Source of the DNA: Linnemannia schmuckeri
Taxonomy: Eukaryota > Mortierellomycota > Mortierellomycetes > Mortierellales > Mortierellaceae
DNA: 64,000 nucleotides
Assembly: GCA_029449235.1 (NCBI GenBank)
Contig: JANATG010000006.1
Coordinates: 1,860,001 to 1,924,000 of the forward strand
Direction of reading: 5' to 3'
Positions 55,218 to 64,000 of this stretch are shown here, piece by piece. The notes under the pieces are model-generated. The model was given only the letters and a program-made list of their open reading frames with translations. It searched no databases and was not told where the DNA came from. The first letter of the stretch is position 1. Each line of letters begins with the position of its first letter. The translations under genes were made by a program, and so were the position numbers.

Positions 55218-55640
55218 TTAAGGCAGCGCCGAGTAGTCATCATTTGCTTGGTTATGTTGACGGCTAGGCTCCGGTCTTGGAGGTGGATCAGCAGCATAAG
55301 GGTTCTTGATGGGAAGAAGAGGAAAGGTATCATAGTTAAGATTCTCGGGACTTGATCCATGAGTCGGAGAAGGATTCCTGGTTTTGACAGATGTGGCGAC
55401 ATGGGGATAGTGGTGGTTTCCAAGAGGTTCTGCGGGGTGCGTGTTGCCTGTGGCGTTGCTTCTAGAGGGATAGTTGAGATGGTTGGGATAGTTGTTGTTG
55501 GTACGATAGTTGTAAGCTTGGCTGTAGGTGTAGAGGTTGCCTTGGTTGTTGTTATTAATCTGGTTGTTGTTGTTCATGGCGTCGAGGGCTTTGAAGGCTC
55601 GACTCATATGCTCCTGAGTGGTCAGAGGACGAGAGGCCAT
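55218..55640 (-). CDS. Small Asn/Pro-rich protein, hypothetical
   Basis: 140 residues from the first ATG after the likely leader (CCCATGG context). N-terminus MASRPLTTQEHMSRAFKALD, then NNNNQ runs, Tyr/Asn/His-rich middle, Pro-rich PPPRPEPS and C-terminus DDYSALP. Low complexity, no domain recognised. The frame stays open about 40 codons upstream (GKDKKDYHRQPLPYQQ) without an ATG, so a 5' exon may exist and the protein may be longer. Composition resembles cytoplasmic tails of membrane proteins such as the one at 48.4 kb. Confidence 0.5.
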   Translation of the reverse strand: MASRPLTTQEHMSRAFKALDAMNNNNQINNNNQGNLYTYSQAYNYRTNNNYPNHLNYPSRSNATGNTHPAEPLGNHHYPHVATSVKTRNPSPTHGSSPENLNYDTFPLLPIKNPYAADPPPRPEPSRQHNQANDDYSALP

Positions 55641-55967
55641 GGGAGACAGTTTTTCAATCAGGACGGGTACCTGCTGGTAGGGCAATGGCTGTCTGTGGTA
55701 GTCTTTTTTATCCTTGCCCACTGTGTTATTGTATTGCTTGAAAAGGGGAGTTGACGAGAGGGGGTTTTTTTGTGCTTGTATGTTTGTATGTTTGTGTGTT
55801 TATGTGTTTGTTTTCTGCGCGTGGGCGAAGAGGTTTGGAGAGAGAGAGTGAGGGAGGCGAGGGGTACTATTAGGACTGGTGATGAGGGAAGAGTGAAGGA
55901 AAGACAGACTGCCACAAATTTTTTCCTTTTTTTGTTGGTGGCAAATTTGTACAGAAATCCAGGACTG

Positions 55968-55975
55968 CTTTATAT
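55968..55975 (-). promoter_or_regulatory. Candidate TATA box of the small Asn-rich gene
   Basis: ATATAAAG on the minus strand about 330 nt upstream of the ATG, followed by a CT-rich then CA-rich leader. Motif and position only. Confidence 0.25.
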
Positions 55976-56207
55976 GTGTGCTGATAACGAGAAAAAGGGG
56001 TAGGGCTGGGAAAGGCTGAAGCACTCCATCAGTTTTCTTGTTCTCACTCACCACCAAGCAACACACACGCAAATTGTGTCTTGGTAGTCCATCAGCAGCA
56101 CACACGCAACCCTTCTTAGCGTCCAAACACTTCTCTCGTCTTTTCTTTGTTGCTTCTCTCAACGACAAACATATATACAACACAAACACACAATCACTCT
56201 TCCACTC

Positions 56208-58106
56208 ATGAAGACCTCAAGGAAATCATCACGCGTCGCAAGAGCTCTGGCTGCCGTCAGGCCTTCAAGGAGAACACGCATAATCTCCAAAAGTCGACGC
56301 CCCACAAGTAGCACTAGTTCAGCAGCAAGGAACCAACGGACACTCAGCATTGCAAAGAAATCAAATCCTCCTCCAGGCACAGTTGTCAAGAGATCAGTCG
56401 GGCGTCCTCGCACAAGACCCCTCACCCCAACCGACGTCGACATGGAATCCGACGACTCAAATTCGGACGACCAACAATCAGACGATGACAACGACGATGA
56501 CGACGGCGACCGAGACGACCACGACTCGGACCGGGATGACGCCAGCGAGGTATCCAGAGGCACAGACGAGGAAGATGATAGCGACGAAAACGACGACAGC
56601 GATGACAACGAAGACAGTGAGGACAGCGGCAGCGAGGACACCAACAGCAGCGACGCCGATGAAGACGAGGACGACGATGACGACGATGACGACAATGAGA
56701 ACGAGGACGAGGAAGATTCCGAGAGCGTTCAATCAGCCAATAACCGCAGTGTCAGGTCCAGGCGACCACTGTCGTCCTCGTCTTCGACATCCACACCATC
56801 CTCAGGCCACCTCCTTTGTCCCATCAAAGGCTGCACCCGCAAGTTCATTCACCGAAAGTCGCTCACTTCCCATATTCGCGAACATACTCCCGAGGAGACT
56901 GGCTTTCGTTACCCGTGCATCACACCCGGTTGTCGGTTTTTCTCAGAGTCACGTCGAGGACATGCCACACATTCTCGGACATGCGGAGGGGATCCCTTAG
57001 CATCCTATCCCTGTCCATGGGACGACTGCGAGAGGATCTTTTCAACGGCCAATGGATTAGCTCAACACCGACGACGACACACTGTCTTCAAGAATCCTGG
57101 CAGCAAAAAGCTTACAGCCATCAAGAGCTTTGCCAAAAAGTATCGCTGTCATTGGCCAGGCTGTAAGAAGGTCACGACTCGACCCAAGGAGTTTGAGGAA
57201 CATTTGGAGCGGCACGCTGAGCAGCAGAGAAAGTCGTTATGGCCGTGTAGGGTGAATGGGTGCAAAAGGGCATTTGAGACGAGGTCTGCGATGAGATCCC
57301 ATTTGGCCAGATGCAAGGAGGGGAAACCAGATCTTCAGCCCCCGCAACCTAAGGAGGTGAGCAAAGCTTGGCTCAAGAGTGCACCTGAGGCATCGACGCC
57401 CAGTCGCACTCGAAAGGACTCCAAGTACCGATGCGATGTTCCTGGCTGCGGCGTTGCATTAGTGAGCTCATGGAAGCTGAAGCGACACAAGGAGTGGCAT
57501 GAGGAGCACGTATTGGGAATCAAGTGGATTTGTCTGGTGAAGCGCTGTGGTAAAATTGAGTACCCTGGAACCTGGAATCTCTTGGACCATCAGGCAAGGC
57601 GACATCCCGAGCTTAGCGCGGACCACCATTTTCCCTGTCCTTACCACGGATGCGAGCATATGTTTCCCGATCAAAAAGAGGCCTATGTCCACGACTGTCG
57701 CTTGAACAAGGTAACTGGTCAGCTTGGTCAGCTTTTGGCAATTATTAAGCTATGGTCGCATGGTTTTCCGTTGTATAGGCAACTGTCTGTCTCTCCTTGA
57801 GCTTTTCCTTTTACGTGTGTTTGAACTGGATCAGTGTCACGAAGGTTCTATGACGCGGCGCTTCTATATTTATTCCAACTCAATATTCATCCTTGGCCTG
57901 TTCTACTATCTCTTTAGAAAAAGTGCACGGTGAAGGGATGCGATTGTGTACTTCCCAACCCAGAGTCAGAGGAAGCGCACATGTTGCTTCATCGGATTCT
58001 CGACGCTCCACCGCCCTACAAATGCTCTGAGAGGAGTTGTCATCAGGAATACAAGGATCGCGAGGAGTTCTTTGCACATGCGACTGGTCATATCTTTGAG
58101 CCATGA
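56208..58106 (+). CDS. Acidic multi-C2H2 zinc-finger protein
   Basis: Probable nuclear DNA-binding protein of 563 residues; exons 56208-57710 and 57918-58106 (intron GTAACT to TTTAG, phase 0). The N-terminus is basic with an AT-hook-like VGRPRTRP (about residue 65). About 110 residues of Asp/Glu/Ser follow (85-180). Then come about seven to nine C2H2-type fingers with CxxxxC spacing, from CPIKGCTRKFIH through CPWDDCERIF, CHWPGCKKVT, CRVNGCKRAF, CDVPGCGVAL and CPYHGCEHMF. The last exon adds CTVKGCDCVLP and CSERSCHQEY. The CxxxxC spacing and linker lengths resemble TFIIIA- or Gli-like fingers. Targets are unknown. Confidence 0.88.
56440..56730. repeat. GAC/GAT/GAG-rich acidic codon tract
   Basis: Simple-sequence region encoding the Asp/Glu/Ser domain of the zinc-finger protein. 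Opposite-strand frames (Val/Ser runs) are artefacts. Confidence 0.85.
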
Positions 58107-59658
58107 ACAGGAAATAGGAGACAGGAGACTGGATATCTAATGTTGCTGTCGAATACAATACCTTTCTTTTTTTTTTTTTTTTCTTTTTTCCTCCAATGCA
58201 ATGCGACGCGACTTGCAGTCGAAATTGGTGGCACACAAACACGCACATACATCACAATTGATTTCCAAGCCACAGCATGTTTTTCTTTTGTTTTTTCCTT
58301 GTTCAACATGGTACCCATGGGACACAATTGGAGATGACTGTTGTTTGGGTGAAGTGGAAATGAGCGTGTCATTGTTGTGTTGTTAGTTTTTTTTTTTTTT
58401 TTTTTTTTTTTCTGGTTGATGGATCTGTGGTTGTGCTAAATGCTTTTCTCATCGCTGTGAGAAGTGGTTTTCTGTCTTTAGCTGCTCCCTGCTCCTTCGT
58501 TTTCTTCCTGTGCTTCCTAGCCGGTGTTGGAAGGAAGGACAAGAAGAAAAAAAAAGCGCGTCTGTGCATACAGATTTTTTTCATGTCAAGGGAATGCGGG
58601 TGGGCAGGGAAAAGGCACCAAAAAAAGAACACAGAGAGAGCGAGATTGAGACGGCATACACTTATACATACACATGTATTACCTAGCCGCGGACAATTCA
58701 TTACCACTGCAACAGCAGGAGAGGGATGTAGCCTTTTTTTTTTTTGTTCTTTGTGTGCTCACAGGCATGACATGCAACAAAGACAGAACTTGGGAGACGA
58801 GAGGCAAGAATTGAGTTTTCGCTGTTGGAAAGGATGTTTTTGAGTGTGGAAAAGACTATCGAGTGGGAATCTGTGTCCCATCCCATGTATTGTATATATC
58901 CTATGCCATTGTTGTGTTATTATTACGGCCATGCATCGACACAACTTTACCTTTTCTTCCCTTGTCCCTTTTCCCTTTTCCCTTTTCCCTTTTTTCCCCT
59001 CCCTCTTTCTATTCCCGCAATACTCTCTCATTCACTTTGTTCCCGACTGAACACAAAAGCATATCATAACATAACATTACACACCATTGCACATACATAC
59101 AGCATACCATTAATCCCTTTATTTTTTCTTGGTCGTTGTTCCTTCCTCCCCTTTCTTCTTCTTCCCTTTTCCTTTTCCTTTTCCCTTTTTACCATTCATC
59201 CTTCACTCTCATCCCTTCCTCATCCATCCTCCCTTCTCTCGCTCCTTTTTTTGCCACCACTGATCAACAACCCTTTCACCTACCTTCCACCTTTTCGACG
59301 CCATTCCTGATCCGTCTCTCTCGCTCTCTCTCTCCACATACCTCACCCGACTCGCTCTCCTCTTCTCTCTCACTCTCTGTGTCGAGTCGATTCGCTTTTC
59401 CTTTCTGGCATTGCTCCTCCCCCTCCCCTTACCTCCCATCGGGGTATTCCATCGCCTATTTTTTCCTCCCTACTAGTGCTTGCCTCCATTGCGCTTTCCT
59501 CTTGTCGACTTGCCTTTCCTCCGACAAGCACAACAACCAGGGCACGCATACCACGGCGTATTACGACAACCGCGACAAAGGAGAGATACACAGACAAACG
59601 ACCCCTCAAGTTTACACGTTTATTCTTTTTGAACACACCGTCAGAATAAGAAGACATC
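58107..59658. other. Intergenic region between two zinc-finger genes
   Basis: T-runs at about 58168-58183 and 58388-58411 lie in the 3' flank of the first gene. CCCTTTT repeats at 58965-59000 and long CT-rich tracts at 59130-59420 form the likely promoter/leader of the second. No coding exon is recognised. Confidence 0.5.
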
Positions 59659-62603
59659 ATGCCCGGGGATCAAGCCAAGGGATCTATCGAGAAGTGAGTG
59701 CTCATGTTACGATAGACTGATAGGCTGCTGTGTACCAAGAAGTGTGCACACGGGCGTCATCTTTTTGTCTTTCCCTTCTTTCTTTGAAACCATGTTGTTA
59801 CCTGTGTCCACCTTTTGTTCAACCGACCAAAAAAGAAGTGGATTAGAGTGAGGAAAAGAAAGAAAGAAAAGGAATAGATTCGCCGCTTATTATCATCACG
59901 ACAATATATCCACCCAATCAACTCGGAATGCTTTTACTCATCCCTTCCCCTTCTTTTTTTTTCTTCTCATTCTCTCTCTTTTGTCAACAATCAATTATCT
60001 AGGGATCACCAAGGCAACTCCCGACCAAGGACCGCTCGCACAAGCGACTCATCCGTACCACCCCCAGGATCATCGCCAGAGCACCTGCCTTCTACTTCTT
60101 TTTCGACCAAACCAGGAACAACCCAAGGATCTGCACCGTCTGAAACAATAGCCTCTTTATCCCCTCCTGCCTCGCCATCCGCCAGCAAGGACGACGAAGA
60201 CCACCCATCGCCCTCTTCCTCCTCGTCCACACCCACACCAGCCTCGGCCTCTGGGAATTCAAAGCCAGGGGCAAATCATGCAACAGGATCGTCATCACCA
60301 TCGTCTGCTCGGGGCCCACAGGGACCTCGTCCAGGAGTGTATCGCCCCTGTGCCCGCTGTCGCGTTAAAAAGACCAAATGCGACAGGGTGAAACCGAGTT
60401 GCTCCAATTGTGACAAAGCTGGCCCTGAGGCGATCTGCGTCTACGACAACGATGAACCAACCCCCGGAGTTCTCACCACCGCGCCTCAAGCGTCGTCGTC
60501 CTTGTCCCAATTATCCTCCGCATCGACTACTACCACTGCCATGTCCACCACCGCTAATGCTACAGACACGTCAGACCAGCCTAGTTCGATCAGCAAGAAA
60601 GAGCCTGGCGCAAGTAGGAGATCGGCCGCTCAGGATGGATCATTGTTTTCGACTATCAAAAGCAAGGGCACAGGAATTACGTCTGCTGGAGGCAACTATG
60701 GTAACAACGGTAGCACCAGTCCTGGTGCAACCGGTTCGAAAGCTGTCGGGAATGGCCACAGTACACGGAACAACGACAGGAGTAAAAAAGCGGCGGCTGC
60801 ATTTTTAAATACCCCTTCGTCTGTTGATGCAACCACGACGTCCTCCTCGGCGACTAATGCAGGATCGGCAGCGGGCCGAGGATCGGAGAATATAGAGCCC
60901 CCTCAAAAGAAAATTAAGACTGGATCAGGATTGGGGGAGGGCAACACCTCCACCATGAAGCCTAGCCCTCTGCGTAGTTCCATCACAACCGCCCGCGTCT
61001 CTGCCCACCCCAAATCGACTCATGGTGCTAAAAAGTCATCTCAGCCATCCGAAGAAACAGTTGACATTGAAACAGTTGAAACTGTCGAAACTGTCGAAGG
61101 TATAATTTTTTTTCTGTGCTACGATGTGATGCTTGCTATCGTCACTAATTGATGATCTCGATCTTGTCGAACTATAACTCACGCCTCCCCTTTCTGTGAA
61201 CTTGATCGGTTTAGATGGGATTGTATCAGAATTGTCAGTTGCGGATGCAAACAAGGATGTCAAGATGGAGGACGTGACAGAGGTGAATGATGAATCCCGG
61301 AATCCAAACAGCGGCGCAGGTACCTCTCAGGCAGCGTCTGGAATAACAGGAGCAGGTACATCTCGGTCCAAGAAGCAGGCCAAGGGTATCACCACATCCA
61401 CTGGAGGCGGTGCATCATCGAGGATCATGGCCGATCTTCCTACAGCCAAGCCGCCAGCACCCTTTGTGATTGATAAGAATCAAAAGGCGCGTAAGTGGGG
61501 TCGATCCAGCGGAGTTTTCCAGACCCTTGGAGGCGAACTGTCACTCCCCTTCTGGACGTCAGGTAATAGTTATCCAAACCTGCTGCTTAGTTGTTGGCGG
61601 TTGTTAATACGTCTGGGAGAGTTAGATATTGACATTTGCAATCATTTTTGTTATATTTCAAATAGATCAAGAGATGTTGTTGAATGAGCCACGACCGTTT
61701 TTTGTTCAAAGGACGTACACACTCAACACAACCCCTACCACGGCAGGGAACTCTGCGACGGCGACGAATTTAGCGCGGATCGCAGTTTTGAACCAGATGG
61801 ACAATGGCTTTTATAACTACGATACACCCGAGCGAGGAAGCACCCCTGAGAGCGGCGACAGCTCACCAGCACCCCAGCCAGTCTTGCCATCCAAAAAGAA
61901 GAAGATGAAGGTGCCGCAGCGCGGAATCCGGAAATCCCAGGGTGGCGATGACAACAGCAACGGCGGTAGCAGATCCGCAGGAATGACTGCAAGTATGGAG
62001 GCCATGCAGATGGATGATTACCCAGCACCGTCGTCAACCCCTAAGACTCACCCTGGCAAATCGTCATTGAAGCGAAAAGGAGCCGCCAGGATTGCGGTAG
62101 ATGAGGATGCAGACAACACTAGTGCGCGGTCGACTCCTGGTCCATCAGCTGCAACACCGACGACGACAAGTACAGGCTCGAAACCACGCCCTATTCCGAC
62201 TCGACCTAGGACATTTCCTTGTTCGTTTGAGGGATGCACCAAGTCGTTTATGGACAAGTTCCATTTGAAGCGACACGAGAAGCGACATGTGACTCAAGTG
62301 ATTACGTGTGGTGTCGACGGATGCACCAAGGCATATGACTCGATCAGTACGATGAGGCGGCACCAGAGTATGATGCATCGGCAGTGGAAAGAGGAGATGG
62401 AGGCTGCTGCTGCCGCTGCCGCTGCATCAGCCTATGCTGCACGAACTCGAGTCGATGGTGATGGAGATGAGGACGGCGCGGATGGTGATGGTGACGGCGA
62501 TGCAGGAGCGGAGGATGATGGGGAGGAGAGCACACCTTCGTCGCCCACTTTGTCTGCAACTCCTTTCACTGCGGCTTCTTCTCCCATGCGGGAACAAGTC
62601 TAA
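59659..62603 (+). CDS. Transcription factor with N-terminal Zn2Cys6 and C-terminal C2H2 fingers
   Basis: 805 residues; exons 59659-59693, 60003-61099, 61215-61562 and 61666-62603, all phases closing. The tiny first exon encodes MPGDQAKGSIE. The Zn2Cys6 cluster (CARCRVKKTKC, then a second Cys triplet CSNC and a final Cys in EAIC) lies at about residues 125-155. A long Ser/Thr/Ala-rich region follows. Then comes a conserved-looking block (KARKWGRSSGVFQTLGGE, then PFWTSDQEMLLNEPRPFF) split by intron 3. Near the end are two C2H2 fingers (CSFEGCTKSFMD, CGVDGCTKAYDS), an Ala run and an Asp/Gly-rich acidic tail. A nuclear regulator is inferred; the target is unknown. Having both finger classes at opposite ends is unusual. 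Confidence 0.87.
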
Positions 62604-62882
62604 AAGCCAGGCAGCTACTTTTTGAGAAAGAGAGCGAGAGAGCGATACCCCTCTTTCTCCTCCTCGATATTTTTTTATTGAACTTTGGAAAAAAAAAAAA
62701 AAAGAAAAAGTATGAAAGAAAAAAAAACACTAATAAAGTATCAGGTCATTGATTGAACCTGTGGAAAGAAGAAGGGTAGATTGACTTTTCCTGGTATCGA
62801 GTGTTATGGGGGTTGGGCCATACTGGCTTGGCGCACTGACTAGGCACTTGAAGCTATTCTCTCTTGTTTGATTTGTTTTTCT

Positions 62883-63644
62883 TTACATTGCCAGGTTTTT
62901 GGGGACGTTGAGGACGACGCGGTAACGGGCTTGCTGTTCGGTGACGCGCTTGAAACCCTCACGGCATCCCTAAATAGCAATTGGTACAGTAATTAAGATA
63001 CGCAGATTGAATAGAGTGGGTATGAGATGCGAAGTACAAAGGGGGGAAGAACACGAAGATATCATGCAGTGATGTTTGTTGACATGCTAGTGGTTTGTGT
63101 TTGAGGGGGCAGATGAGCAAATGAGAGGTGCAGTAGATGAATTGAATGGAATTACCTTGGCGGTCATGTCGTACTCCTCGATCTCGGGCCTGATGTTGTG
63201 GCGGGCGGCGAACTCAAACATCTTATTGACGACATGGCGCGATGCGACCAATGAACCGACGACCTTCACTGTTCAAAGGAGATAGAAATTGGAGAAAGGA
63301 AAAAGGGAGAAATAAGTGTTAGACATACACAAGAAAGGATTTATAGCATTGCAATTGATTGCATTGTGGCAAGAGTGTGACATATGTACACTTACGCTGG
63401 TTGAAGAGGGCAGGCATGTAAGGAATCTCCATGGAGAGCTTGGCAGCAATGCCGAGGTTGATGAGGGTACCGTTGGTGATGAGAAGGCTGACGAAGATGT
63501 CCCAAGGGAGGTCGCCGACGTGAGTGTTGAGGATGTAATCCATCTTTGTTGTAGTGGTGATAGGGTCCTTTGTGCAGATGAACTCGTGTGCGCCAAAGGC
63601 CAACGCGTCCTTTTTCTTTTCATGAGTTGATGAGATGGCGACGA
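62883..63644 (-). CDS. NADP-dependent alcohol dehydrogenase (ADH6/cinnamyl type, MDR), 3' part
   Basis: C-terminal half of a medium-chain zinc alcohol dehydrogenase; the rest lies beyond the right edge. Exons: 63644-63396, 63268-63156 and 62969-62883. It opens in the Rossmann fold (VVAISSTHEKKKDALAFGA) and continues with DYILNTHVGDLPWD and VKVVGSLVASR. It closes with GFKRVTEQQARYRVVLNV, the family's standard end. These match Adh6/CAD-type enzymes that reduce aldehydes with NADPH. The zinc ligands would be in the missing part. The exon at 63644 begins in phase 1 after an AACAG acceptor, and no earlier exon is seen before 64000, so the preceding intron is at least 350 nt. Confidence 0.85.
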
Positions 63645-64000
63645 CTGTTTGTTGAAGGACGAGAGAAAGGAAGGAGAGGGAGGAAGAGGGAAGTAGGAGG
63701 GATGAGAGCAAGTTCAGGGGTACGATGAAGGGCGATTAGGAAGAATGAGGGTAGTGGCGGCGGAAGGAAGGATAGGCGCGTGCATGTATTATTTAATAAA
63801 TGGTTGGGTATGGAAGAAGAGAAGGAAGGGGGATAGAACACAGAGCAGTCATTGTATGCAGCAACAAGTACACGCAGGGGCATTAGATAAGGGGTGATGT
63901 TCGACAGGTTAGGAAATGAAGGGGGCACAGGGCGTGTGTTTTGTTTTGAAGGCAAGAGATGGTTGTGCAGGAGCGGATTAGACGAATGAGAGGATTTGGA
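63645..64000 (-). other. Intron of the alcohol dehydrogenase gene (runs off the window)
   Basis: Pyrimidine-rich on the minus strand, no protein-like frame, ends in a good CAACAAACAG acceptor. Confidence 0.55.

Overview
The window is nuclear DNA of a filamentous fungus. The evidence is small GT-AG introns in almost every gene, a Zn2Cys6 transcription factor, a fused fungal-type purine enzyme, a DHA2-type drug transporter, a Fic1/Inn1-like C2 protein and a PKA catalytic subunit. Many CAA/AAC (Gln/Asn) repeats, long A/T homopolymers and loose spacing suggest an early-diverging lineage such as Mortierellomycota/Mucoromycota. That placement is inference; no rRNA marker is present.

Layout. 35-592 is the 3' end of an SLC17-like transporter. 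It is followed on the same strand by a five-exon membrane SDR (714-2350) and SSU72, the RNA polymerase II CTD phosphatase (2587-3614). On the minus strand lie two paralogous secreted subtilases (3881-6620 and 11868-14963); the second ends in a likely GPI-anchor signal. Next come phosphoribosylformylglycinamidine synthase (17647-22508) and a C2-domain protein with an Asn-rich tail (23890-27203). An arylamine N-acetyltransferase (29138-30163, +) converges on the PKA catalytic subunit (30429-36707, -). The PKA gene has two introns over 2 kb and a possible alternative first exon near 39.5 kb. A 14-TM MFS transporter with a 21-nt microexon occupies 40099-42477.

The 47.6-55.2 kb part is accessory and decayed. 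It starts with a membrane coiled-coil gene that has a GC-AG intron and apparent lesions. Then comes a 3.4-kb island bounded by two 767-nt inverted arms of matching length and, by reading, matching sequence. Each arm joins the 3' end of a LINE-like element (A29 tail) to an initiator tRNA-Met gene. Between the arms sit a small terminal-inverted-repeat element and a Mutator-like element with 9-bp target duplications and a frameshifted SWIM/zinc-knuckle transposase remnant. Unidentified coding fragments follow at 54.6-55.2 kb.

The right end holds a small Asn-rich protein (55218-55640, -), an acidic C2H2 zinc-finger protein (56208-58106, +), a protein combining an N-terminal Zn2Cys6 cluster with C-terminal C2H2 fingers (59659-62603, +), and the 3' part of an NADP-dependent alcohol dehydrogenase (62883-63644, -, continuing past the window).

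The genes are individually transcribed and form no evident pathway cluster. Shared themes are extracellular proteolysis, transport, cAMP signalling and transcription control. Exon boundaries were assigned by eye from splice motifs and conserved protein motifs; no search or alignment program was run.
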